Source of the DNA: Streptomyces shenzhenensis
GTDB taxonomy: Bacteria; Actinomycetota; Actinomycetes; Streptomycetales; Streptomycetaceae
NCBI RefSeq assembly: GCF_021462265.1
Contig: NZ_JAJONF010000026.1
Span: 62,001 to 126,000 of the forward strand
Direction of reading: 5' to 3'
DNA: 64,000 nt
In this document: positions 58,118 to 64,000 of the stretch, piece after piece
Numbering within the stretch: position 1 is the first letter of the stretch
How the letters are laid out: every line of letters starts with the position of its first letter
Notes under the pieces: generated by a model
Told to the model about the DNA's origin: nothing
Database searches by the model: none
Seen by the model: the letters and a program-made list of their open reading frames with translations, nothing else
Translations under genes and position numbers: made by a program

Positions 58118-58506
58118 CCGCCCACCAGCTCCTCCCGCCGCGTGCGCCAGTACGCCGGTATGACAAGAGCATCACATCTGCTCCCGGTATTCCGGCACAT
58201 GGCGGCCGGTCGGACGCGCGCGGCTGCTTGCCGTACATCAGGGCGCCGAAACCGGGCGGGTCGTAGCCGCCGGCCGAGCCGCAGTTCCCGCCGCCGCGGT
58301 GCCCCCGTGCCGTGGTGTTCCGACCGAGGTCGACAGCGGAGATCCGCGCCCGCACCAAGGTCGGAGCAGTATCGAGCGGCACTTCGCCTCCCCCGTGAAC
58401 GGGGACACCGCACACGGTCAAAGACAGACTTCGCCGACGCCTTTTTCATCGCGGACTTCACGTATTTCCAGGTCAGCCGTACTCCGGCCTGATCCGACCA
58501 CCCCTG

Positions 58507-58522
58507 TTCGAAGTTTCGAAAG
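58507..58522. promoter_or_regulatory. CGAA-type palindrome upstream of the LacI gene
   Basis: TTTCGAAA (58514-58521) is a perfect palindrome with a flanking TTCGAA. Its CGAAAG half-site is shared with 52093-52110 in the pectin cluster. Confidence 0.5.
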
Positions 58523-58588
58523 TCGCGGCCGCGAACGTGCCGTCATTTCCCAGGTCTTCACGCCGTGTTGACGTGCACCTATCGTAGG

Positions 58589-58658
58589 AAGCGCTTACTG
58601 CACGGCTTGCACGCAGACCGCGGAAGCAGCGTTGGTCGCAACTTTCGTTACTTTCGTT
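58589..58658. promoter_or_regulatory. AAGCGCTT palindrome and ACTTTCGTT tandem before the LacI gene
   Basis: AAGCGCTT at 58589-58596 repeats the core at 39972 and 52042. ACTTTCGTT occurs twice in tandem at 58641-58658, 57 bp before the start codon. Autoregulation is likely. Confidence 0.55.
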
Positions 58659-58714
58659 GGCCCAGGGCGGGCCGGAGAGGCGGGTTCTCCATGGTCCGTG
58701 CCGGAGGTACGAGC

Positions 58715-59755
58715 ATGGCGGCGGCCGGTCCGACGCTGGCGGTGGTGGCCCGCGAGGCGGGTGTCTCCGTGCCGACCGCCTCGAAGGTGGTGAACGGCCG
58801 CGACGACGTGGCGCCCGAGACCCGCCGCCGGGTCACCGAGGCCCTCGAACGGCTCGGCTACGTCCGCCGGCCGCGGTTCGACGCGACGAAGGCCCCCACC
58901 CTGATCGACCTGGTCGTCGACGCGCTGGACAGCTCCTGGTCGGGCGCGGTGCTGCACGGTGTCGAGGAGGCGGCGCACGAGGCGGGCCTGGAGATCGTCG
59001 TGTCGGCGGGGCTGGCCCGCACCCGGGCCGGCCGCCCGGAGCGCGGCTGGCTGGACAAGCTCACCGCGCGCGGTTCCTCCGGGGTGCTGTTCAACCTCGC
59101 CGAGCTGAACCAGGCGCAGTACGCCTGGCTGGACCACCACCGCATCCCGTACGTGCTGATCGACCCGGTCCACGAACCCCCGGCGGGCGTGGTCTCCGTC
59201 GGGGCGGCGAACTGGCAGGGCGGGGTCACCGCGACCGAGCACCTGCTCGCGCTCGGGCATGAGCGGATCGCGGTGATCGCCGGAAACCGGCGCCGGATGT
59301 GCAGCGCCGCCCGGGTGAGCGGCTACCGCTCGGCGCTCGCCTCGGCGGGGCTGCGCCATCGGGGCGAGTACGTCCGGCACGCGGGCTTCGACGGGGGCAC
59401 GGCCCGGCATCGTATGCACGAACTGCTCGACCTGCCGGAGCCGCCGTCCGCCGTGTTCGCCTGCTCGGACCGGATGGCGCTCGGGGCGTACGCGGCGCTG
59501 GCCGAACGCGGGCTGCGGGTGCCGGATGACGTCAGCGTGGTCGGCTTCGACGATCTGCCCGAGGCGCGCTGGGGGACCCCGGCGCTGACCACGGTCCGCC
59601 AGCCCCTGGCGGAGATGGCGGCGACGGCGCTGCGGCTGCTGGTGCGGCTGATGCGCGGGGACCGTCCGGAGAGCACCCGGACGGAGCTGTCGACCAGGCT
59701 GGTGGAGCGGGCCAGTACGGCGCCGCCGCCTGCCCGTTCGGCCGTACGACGGTGA
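58715..59755 (+). CDS. LacI-family transcriptional regulator
   Basis: This 346-residue regulator has an N-terminal HTH (LAVVAREAGVSVPTASKVVN) with the hinge VRRPRFDATKAPT and an effector domain (LIDLVVDALDSSWSGAVLHG, GVTATEHLLALGHERIAVIAG split, PDDVSVVGFDDLPEARWGTP). It resembles Streptomyces regulators of xylan, cellobiose and related glycan genes. Its upstream sites recur in the pectin cluster 6 kb away, making that cluster a candidate target. The ATG at 58715 follows GGAGG with 8-nt spacing; an ATG eight codons earlier lacks one. Confidence 0.91.
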   Translation: MAAAGPTLAVVAREAGVSVPTASKVVNGRDDVAPETRRRVTEALERLGYVRRPRFDATKAPTLIDLVVDALDSSWSGAVLHGVEEAAHEAGLEIVVSAGLARTRAGRPERGWLDKLTARGSSGVLFNLAELNQAQYAWLDHHRIPYVLIDPVHEPPAGVVSVGAANWQGGVTATEHLLALGHERIAVIAGNRRRMCSAARVSGYRSALASAGLRHRGEYVRHAGFDGGTARHRMHELLDLPEPPSAVFACSDRMALGAYAALAERGLRVPDDVSVVGFDDLPEARWGTPALTTVRQPLAEMAATALRLLVRLMRGDRPESTRTELSTRLVERASTAPPPARSAVRR

Positions 59756-59785
59756 CCGCGCCCTCATCAAGATCGTTTCCAGGGC

Positions 59786-59989
59786 ATGAAACTCACCCTG
59801 CGCACCGCGGTGGCCGGTGCCCTGGCCGCGGCCGCCGTGACCACGGTCCTGGGCACCGCCCGCGCCACGACCCTGACCCTCGCCCCCGGCCGCCACCACC
59901 CCACGGTGGCCGTCCCCGCCGACGAGCACGACCCGAAGGAGGACGTGGAGCTGGACGAGAACGGCCGCCCGGACCTCGGCGAGGACTGA
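59786..59989 (+). CDS. Small secreted peptide, function unknown
   Basis: This is a 67-residue predicted exported peptide with signal MKLTLRTAVAGALAAAAVTT and a cleavage site near ARA-TT (residue 28). The mature part of about 40 residues is acidic and lacks cysteine (DEHDPKEDVELDENGRPDL). It lies 30 bp after the LacI gene and is preceded only by CAGGGC, so expression is uncertain. Confidence 0.55.
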   Translation: MKLTLRTAVAGALAAAAVTTVLGTARATTLTLAPGRHHPTVAVPADEHDPKEDVELDENGRPDLGED

Positions 59990-59995
59990 GCGGGA

Positions 59996-60056
59996 GCGCC
60001 CCCGTCAGGGGCGCGGGGCACCGCACGGGCCGGCCGTGACGGACGCGCGGTGCCCC
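59996..60056. terminator. Bidirectional double-hairpin terminator
   Basis: GCGCCCC-CGTCA-GGGGCGC (59996-60014) is followed by GGGGCACCGC paired with GCGGTGCCCC (60015-60024 and 60047-60056), between convergent small-protein genes. The first hairpin is the head of the dispersed repeat family. Confidence 0.75.
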
Positions 60057-60069
60057 ACGGGCACGTCTC

Positions 60070-60324
60070 TCAGTCGTCGCCGCTGTGACGCGGCTTCCCG
60101 AGCATGGCCTGGATCGCGTCCACGGCGCTGCCGTCGTGATCGCTGCCGGCCGTGCCCCGGCCGGCCTGGACGTTCGCCGTCCGGTCCACCTCCAGGATGG
60201 AGTCCGCGTGGGAGTTGTCGATCACCGTGATCAGACCGCCGGCCGCGTGCACGGGTGCCGTGGCTCCTGCGAGCAGTGCCGCCGTGGTCGCCGTGACGGC
60301 CGCGGCGGTCCGCAACCGCGTCAC
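60070..60324 (-). CDS. Small secreted protein coupled to the upstream lyase-family gene
   Basis: This 84-residue predicted exported protein has signal MTRLRTAAAVTATTAALLAG (GTG start) and cleavage near VHA-AG (residue 27). The mature part (GGLITVIDNSHADSILEVD..., ending GKPRHSGDD) has a short hydrophobic strand and many Asp/His. The GTG start overlaps the upstream stop by 4 nt (GTGA), so it depends on translation of that gene. It is odd for a cytoplasmic enzyme to be coupled to an exported peptide; no family is recognised. Confidence 0.6.
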   Translation of the reverse strand: MTRLRTAAAVTATTAALLAGATAPVHAAGGLITVIDNSHADSILEVDRTANVQAGRGTAGSDHDGSAVDAIQAMLGKPRHSGDD

Positions 60325-61193
60325 ACGCCCACGCCCTCGGACTCGGGGGCGCGGAGCCGTTCCCGGGCGATGTTGCGCTCCAGCAGGGTGGTGGACGCCT
60401 TGACGCCGACGCCGCCGGCCCCGTCGACCACCGGCAGCCTGCCGTCCGCGGCCCTCAACGCGCTCAGCGCCGAGTCCATCGCCTCGTGCGCGGCGAACAG
60501 ACAGGGCGTGGAGTAGATCGCCACGTCGACGCCGAGGTCGTCCAGCTCGCTGAGCGAAAGACGGGGTGACTTGCCGCCGGCGATCTGGTTGAAGAGCAGC
60601 GGTTTGTCGCCGACGACCCTGCGGATGCGGCGGATCCACTCCTCGCTGCGCACCCCGTCGACGAGGATCACGTCGGCGTCGGTGGCGGCGAGCCGCTCCG
60701 CGCGGTGCAGGATGTCGCGCTCGTCGGTGGCGTCCGTGCGGGCCACGACGACCAGGTCCCGGCGGGTCTGAAGGACCTTCTCCAGCTTGTCCAGGTACTC
60801 CTCCAGGGGCAGCACCTGTTTGCCGTCGGCGTGCCCGCAGCGGCGCGGCCGCTTCTGGTCCTCCAGGATCACCCCGGAGGCACCGATCCGCTCCAGCCCC
60901 TCCACGACGTGGCAGGCGACCTCGGGGTCGACATAGCCGTCGTCGATGTCGACGAGGAGATGGTGGTGCGGGAACGCGCCCCGCAGCCGCTGGACGAAGG
61001 CCACCATGTCGGGCCAGGCGATGAACCCGATGTCCGGCAGGCCGTAGTACGAGGCGGCGAAGCCGAAGCCCGACACGAACATCCCGTCGTAGTGCTTGGC
61101 GGCGATCGACGCCGAGTACATGTCATAAACGCCGATCAGCGGGGTGGTCCCCGGCCCGGCGATCTGCTCGCGCAGCTTCTTCCCGTAAGTCAA
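60321..61193 (-). CDS. Isocitrate lyase/PEP mutase superfamily enzyme
   Basis: This 290-residue cytoplasmic TIM-barrel enzyme binds Mg2+ and a 2-oxo-acid enolate (IGVYDMYSASIAA, VDIDDGYVDPEVA, ARTDATDERDILHRAE, LFNQIAGGKSPRLSL). The catalytic loop reads EDQKRPRRCGHADGK, with the CGH cysteine of isocitrate and methylisocitrate lyases rather than the EDK..NS loop of PEP mutases, so a C-C lyase acting on a 2-methyl- or dimethyl-malate-like acid is more likely than P-C bond formation. The TTG start at 61193 follows GGAGGAG with 7-nt spacing. No phosphonate or propionate pathway gene is nearby. Confidence 0.85.
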   Translation of the reverse strand: MTYGKKLREQIAGPGTTPLIGVYDMYSASIAAKHYDGMFVSGFGFAASYYGLPDIGFIAWPDMVAFVQRLRGAFPHHHLLVDIDDGYVDPEVACHVVEGLERIGASGVILEDQKRPRRCGHADGKQVLPLEEYLDKLEKVLQTRRDLVVVARTDATDERDILHRAERLAATDADVILVDGVRSEEWIRRIRRVVGDKPLLFNQIAGGKSPRLSLSELDDLGVDVAIYSTPCLFAAHEAMDSALSALRAADGRLPVVDGAGGVGVKASTTLLERNIARERLRAPESEGVGV

Positions 61194-61350
61194 GGTCCGG
61201 CTCCTCCTGTGGGTGGGCGCGACGGCACGAGCAGCCGCCACGTCTCTGCAGCCCTTTACCAAGACAAGAGCATCTCTAGATACACACGTGACCATCACCG
61301 TGCGCGACCTTTACTCACTCCAATGGCGGATCGGTTTCACCGGAGAAACG

Positions 61351-61576
61351 TCACTGGCCAAGCCGGGCGGTCCAGGCCAGGCCCCCGCGCACGTGGGCCA
61401 GGAAGGCCGGATCCCGGTAGGCCTCCCGGGCGTGCCCCAGGGCCGTGCAGAACACCCGTCCGGCCCCCTGCTCCCGGCACCAGGCCAGCGGATGGCCGTC
61501 CCCCATCCCGCCACCGTCGTACGAGGTCTCGTCGGCACTCAGCAGCACCCGCACCCGGAAGTCGTACCACTCGTCG
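61351..61576 (-). pseudogene. C-terminal remnant of a ThuA-like gene, interrupted by the tnpB element
   Basis: The remaining 75 codons read TDEWYDFRVRVLLSADE, then SYDGGGMGDGHPLAWC and GRVFCTALGHAREAYRDP. This is the conserved end of ThuA-family proteins (trehalose-utilisation-like, class I glutamine amidotransferase fold). Everything before TDEWY, including the whole N-terminal domain, is missing and is not found on the other side of the element, so insertion was followed by deletion. The frame continues into the element end, giving a spurious ORF. The remnant ends with its native stop. Confidence 0.8.
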
Positions 61577-61730
61577 GTCACCTTCTCGGCCGTGAACGGC
61601 CGAGCTTGCGCACTCGATCCGTTCACGCCTCGTCGCGCTCCCGACTGCCCCCTACGACGGGACGGTCACGGGTCGCATCCACCCAACCGCGACAAATGTC
61701 AGGGGGAGAGTGCGGGTGCGGTGACAAGCA
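61577..61730 (-). ncRNA. Predicted omega RNA (reRNA) at the right end of the tnpB element
   Basis: On the minus strand, after the tnpB stop, the element ends with CTCGGCCG-TTCA-CGGCCGAG (61604-61585) and AAGGTGAC (61584-61577). A hairpin with a TTCA loop followed by a short GA-rich tail is the usual terminus of TnpB guide scaffolds. The guide would be the next bases downstream, reading CGACGAGTGGTACGAC, which is the adjacent thuA remnant. The 5' limit inside tnpB is approximate. Confidence 0.55.
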
Positions 61731-62853
61731 CCCACGCCGAGCGGGCGCGATCGCGCACGTTGACCCCGGCGACGACATCGGCCGGACCAGCGAGCCCGCA
61801 CCGACGACAGCGGAAATGGTCCCGGTCGGGCCGGTTGGCCCGCTCGGTGTGCCCGCAGCGCGGACAGTGCTGCGAGGTATGGCGCGCATCAACCTCAAGA
61901 AACGGCACCCCGGCCCGTTTGGCCTTGTAGGCGAGGTGCTGTCCGAGCTGGTGGAAGGGCCAGGAGGAGAGCGTGCCCCGCTGGTCGCGACGAAGCCGTA
62001 CCCGCTCACGGATCCCGCCGAGCTCTTCGACGGCGATCCCGCGACCGGTGCGTTGTGCGACGGACACGATCTTCTTGCTGATCGCGTGGTTCACGTGCGT
62101 GGCATGGCGCTTCTCCTTCTGCGCGCGGCGGGCGAGACGACGGGTGGCCGAGCGGGTCTGTTTCGCCTGGAGCTCAGCGCGTTTGCGGGCCTGCCAGCGT
62201 CGGTAGCGGGAAAGACGGCGGCCCTGATGATTCGTGCCGTCGGATGTGGTGGCCAGGTTCACGATCCCCCGGTCCACTCCGATCCAGTCGACCGGCTCGT
62301 ACACCTCCGGGTCAGGAATGTCACAGGTGGCGACCAGGAACCACTTCCCGCCGCGCCGGACAAGGTCACTTTCGCCCTTACGGCAGGTCACGAGCGTCTT
62401 GAACTGGTCGGGCGAGCAGGCGAAGCGGATGCCCCTCAATCGCCCGTCCACCGTCCAGATCGAGACCGTGCGCGCGTCGTACTGCCAGGACAGGCAGCGA
62501 TCATCGAACGGCTGCGCCGCCTCCGGCCGGAAGGCAATCGGCGTACCGACCGCCTTGCGGTACCGCTTGGAGGTAGGCGGGCCCAGACTCCCGGACCGCA
62601 GGCCGGCTTTCAGGGCGGCGTAAGCGTCGACGACCTTCTTCACCGCCCGCACCACCGGCTGCGCCGACAGCCCGAACGTCACCTTCAGATCCGCATACAC
62701 CTCTTTCTGCAGGCCGTTTCGGTCCGTGAGGTCCTTGGCGAAGGCAACCTGCGAGGCGTAGGTGGCGGCCCGGTTGCAGGCATGCAGGGTCGCCTCCAGC
62801 GCCGACGCCTGCTCAGGCGTCGGCAGCAACTTCACCTGCACGACCAGCTTCAC
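61699..62853 (-). CDS. tnpB: TnpB, RNA-guided endonuclease of IS200/IS605 family
   Basis: This 384-residue protein has the TnpB layout: an N-terminal helix-rich WED/REC part (KLVVQVKLLPTPEQASAL, GPPTSKRYRK), then a split RuvC nuclease with D194 (GVDRGI), E276 (AVEELGG) and D359 (GPADVVAGVN), and a zinc finger with C330, C333, C349 and C352. All catalytic and zinc residues are present, so the nuclease may be active, cutting DNA matched to its omega RNA. The GTG at 62853 gives the family start; a longer start adds 11 residues. Base composition is slightly lower in GC than its neighbours. Confidence 0.93.
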   Translation of the reverse strand: MKLVVQVKLLPTPEQASALEATLHACNRAATYASQVAFAKDLTDRNGLQKEVYADLKVTFGLSAQPVVRAVKKVVDAYAALKAGLRSGSLGPPTSKRYRKAVGTPIAFRPEAAQPFDDRCLSWQYDARTVSIWTVDGRLRGIRFACSPDQFKTLVTCRKGESDLVRRGGKWFLVATCDIPDPEVYEPVDWIGVDRGIVNLATTSDGTNHQGRRLSRYRRWQARKRAELQAKQTRSATRRLARRAQKEKRHATHVNHAISKKIVSVAQRTGRGIAVEELGGIRERVRLRRDQRGTLSSWPFHQLGQHLAYKAKRAGVPFLEVDARHTSQHCPRCGHTERANRPDRDHFRCRRCGLAGPADVVAGVNVRDRARSAWVLVTAPALSP

Positions 62854-62898
62854 GACATCGGACCGTAGTACGACCACCGCACACACGACCGCCGTTCA

Positions 62899-62931
62899 TC
62901 TAACGATCACCCCATCGGTGACCTCGTTAGA
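62899..62931. repeat. Left-end hairpin of the tnpB element
   Basis: TCTAACGA and TCGTTAGA form a perfect 8-bp outer stem, with an inner TCACC/GGTGA stem and CCATC loop, 45 nt upstream of tnpB. IS605-type left ends carry such subterminal palindromes. An ACAATTGT palindrome follows directly. Confidence 0.6.
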
Positions 62932-63023
62932 CAATTGTTCGCACTCCTCGGCTCTGCCAGCAGCCGTACGGACGCTCCGCGCCCAGCAACGAGCGACGCG
63001 GCAACGCTCCGCGTCACGGTCAC

Positions 63024-63056
63024 GGGAGGCGATCCCTCCCGGCGTGAACACCGGGG
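63024..63056. terminator. Overlapping hairpins downstream of the lipoprotein gene
   Basis: GGGAGG-N5-CCTCCC and CCCGG-N8-CCGGG share bases just past the stop of the minus-strand lipoprotein gene. This is probably a terminator, although its form also resembles a tnpB right end in the opposite direction. Confidence 0.5.
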
Positions 63057-63070
63057 CATCCTCGCCAGAA

Positions 63071-63271
63071 TCAGGTGAAGCCCGGCGCGTCGGTGACGTA
63101 GACCAGCTCCGGTGCCATCCCCGACGCCGCTGCCCTGGAGGCCAGTTCGGCCGGGGCGGCGGGGGCACCGGAATCTCCGGAAGCTCCCGGGCCCGCCTGC
63201 TCGGTGCCGCAGCCGGTGAGCAGGGCGGTGGCCAGGAGCAGGGGCGGCAGGACGCGCACGGCACGGATCAC
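63071..63271 (-). CDS. Small lipoprotein, function unknown
   Basis: This 66-residue lipoprotein has a short signal (MIRAVRVLPPLLLATALLTG with the lipobox cysteine next, residue 21), then a Gly/Ser/Ala/Pro-rich linker and a short conserved-looking end (PELVYVTDAPGFT). The GTG at 63271 is the likely start. It is too short for an enzyme and may be a truncated or envelope-associated peptide. Confidence 0.7.
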   Translation of the reverse strand: MIRAVRVLPPLLLATALLTGCGTEQAGPGASGDSGAPAAPAELASRAAASGMAPELVYVTDAPGFT

Positions 63272-63466
63272 GCACCCATCGTGCCGCACAGGTGTTCCAC
63301 AGGGGAGCGGTTTTCCCCGCGTCCCGCGTGACGGCCCCGGCCACAGCCGAAGGCCCGGCGTCGCTCTCCACCACCGTCGGCGCCCCGCACGGCCCGGTGG
63401 CCCCTCGCTGAACCGGGTGTCCGATTCCTTCAAGACCGGCGACCGGCTCCCGCCTACGGTGACGGC

Positions 63467-63865
63467 ATGACTCCACGATTCGCCGTGCTCGGTCTCGTCA
63501 CCTCCGACCTGACCGCCTCCCTCGCCTTCTACCGCCGCCTCGGCCTGCGGTTCCCGCCCGGTGCCGAGGAACAGCCGCACGTCGAGGCCGAGTTGCCCGG
63601 CGGGCTCACCCTCGCGCTGGACACGGAGGAGACGATCCGCTCCTTCCACCCGGACTGGCGCCCGCCGTCCGGCGGCGGCCGGGTGTCACTCGCCTTCCGC
63701 TGCGCCTCACCCGCCGAGGTCGACGCGCTCTACGACGACCTGGTCGGCGCCGGCCACCACGGCGAGCTCAAGCCCTGGGACGCGTTCTGGGGCCAGCGGT
63801 ACGCCACGGTGCACGACCCCGACGGCAACGGCGTCGACCTGTTCGCCCCGCTACCCGCCGAGTAG
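63467..63865 (+). CDS. VOC-family (glyoxalase-like) protein
   Basis: This 132-residue protein has two paired beta-alpha-beta-beta-beta modules of the vicinal-oxygen-chelate fold (FAVLGLVTSDLTASLAFYRRLG; VSLAFRCASPAEVDALYDDLV; YATVHDPDGNGVDLFAPL). Metal-ligand positions are H39 region and the terminal glutamate replaced by aspartate in NGVDLF, so it could be an enzyme or a bleomycin-resistance-like binding protein. The stop overlaps the convergent AraC gene by 15 bp. Confidence 0.9.
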   Translation: MTPRFAVLGLVTSDLTASLAFYRRLGLRFPPGAEEQPHVEAELPGGLTLALDTEETIRSFHPDWRPPSGGGRVSLAFRCASPAEVDALYDDLVGAGHHGELKPWDAFWGQRYATVHDPDGNGVDLFAPLPAE

Positions 63866-64000
63866 CCCGGTCAGCGGCAGACCCGCCAGTTCCCGTACGT
63901 CCCGGGAGAGGTGCGGCTGATCCGCGTACCCGGCCCGGAGCGCCGTCTCCGCGAGCGGCACCCCGGCCCGGGCGAGCGCGAGCGCCCGCTGCATCCGCAG
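63851..64000 (-). CDS. AraC-family regulator, C-terminal end (runs off the window)
   Basis: The last 49 residues contain the second half of an AraC HTH (RMQRALALARAGVPLAETAL, then RAGYADQPHLSRDVRELAGL), followed by a short tail. The effector domain lies beyond the window. Divergent or convergent pairing with the VOC gene is common in Streptomyces. Confidence 0.85.
   Translation of the reverse strand: MRMQRALALARAGVPLAETALRAGYADQPHLSRDVRELAGLPLTGLLGG

Larger units (their letters stand above)
58118..58714. other. Long intergenic region with repeated CGAAAG/CTTTCG sites
   Basis: No coding sequence is supported. The last 210 bp before the LacI gene hold three operator-like elements: TTCGAAGTTTCGAAAG (58507-58522), GGAAGCGCTTAC (58587-58598), and the exact 9-bp tandem ACTTTCGTT-ACTTTCGTT (58641-58658). 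Confidence 0.55.
61577..62931 (-). mobile_element. IS200/IS605-type solo tnpB element (no tnpA)
   Basis: The element carries an intact tnpB. Its right end is the hairpin and AAGGTGAC at 61577, where thuA homology begins exactly. The left end is taken as the 33-nt hairpin at 62899-62931. There are no terminal inverted repeats or target duplication, as expected for this family. No Y1 transposase gene is present, so movement would need a TnpA supplied from elsewhere. Confidence 0.75.

Noticed and set aside
60321..61193. Annotation as phosphoenolpyruvate phosphomutase in a phosphonate pathway
   Set aside because: The catalytic loop carries RRCGH as in isocitrate-type lyases, and no phosphonopyruvate decarboxylase or other phosphonate gene is nearby.

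Overview
This window is chromosomal DNA of a Streptomyces or a very close relative. It has about 72% GC with a strong G/C bias at third codon positions, many GTG and TTG starts, and abundant LacI, ROK, GntR, TetR and PucR regulators. It also carries dispersed GCGCAGTTCCCCGCGCCCC-type repeats and an ortholog of the S. coelicolor alditol oxidase AldO. I see no rRNA, tRNA, CRISPR array, prophage or replication origin. The only mobile DNA I can support is a solo tnpB element near the right end.

Layout, left to right. (1) 1-0.9 kb: start of a cytochrome P450 carrying a rare TTA codon, and a SRPBCC protein. (2) 0.9-8.2 kb: a purine catabolism locus. A three-subunit molybdenum hydroxylase (FAD, 2Fe-2S, Mo) and its XdhC chaperone diverge from a PucR regulator; a 22-codon leader ORF with a perfect Shine-Dalgarno lies between them. 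(3) 8.2-19.8 kb: mixed housekeeping and sensory genes, including a TPR-like protein, a GntR regulator, an iron-box-controlled FhuF-like Fe-S protein, a DUF2637 membrane protein preceded by an abutting small ORF, an anti-sigma-type kinase, two secreted proteins, a membrane-anchored HTH protein, PoxB and a PP2C-like phosphatase. (4) 20-28.8 kb: SGNH hydrolase, AdaA-AlkA fusion, RsgA with a leader ORF, an acyltransferase, then a cold-shock unit (cspA with a structured 5' leader, a strong terminator, a DEAD helicase) and a 39-bp repeat array.

(5) 28.8-33 kb: a ribose/fructose-type sugar ABC importer diverging from its LacI regulator, with two matching 15-bp operator candidates. (6) 33-36.2 kb: a membrane protein that joins sigma-like and zinc-finger segments to an extracellular cellulose-binding module, and a radical SAM enzyme with a CX8CX2C cluster motif. 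(7) 36.3-41.2 kb: LacI and hydroxyacid dehydrogenase genes diverging from aldO, then a ROK regulator. (8) 41.4-46.8 kb: an ABC-2 exporter, an MFS exporter and a TetR-alpha/beta hydrolase pair. (9) 47-55.3 kb: a HEAT-like repeat protein and a rhamnogalacturonan (pectin) degradation cluster made of a DUF2264 protein, a CE12 acetylesterase, a PL4 lyase and GH43-CBM13. (10) 55.5-64 kb: homocysteine methyltransferase, type-B carboxylesterase, another LacI regulator whose upstream region shares operator motifs with the pectin cluster, small secreted proteins, an isocitrate lyase/PEP mutase family enzyme, a ThuA remnant cut by a tnpB element, a small lipoprotein, a VOC protein and the end of an AraC regulator.

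The common theme is saprophytic nutrient use (purines, sugars and polyols, pectin, perhaps cellulose), with local regulators sitting beside their likely targets. The most unusual items are the sigma/zinc-finger/CBM2 membrane protein, the CX8CX2C radical SAM enzyme, the AdaA-AlkA fusion lacking its glycosylase catalytic loop, the leader ORFs before the xdh operon and rsgA, and the tnpB insertion whose predicted guide is the adjacent thuA sequence.
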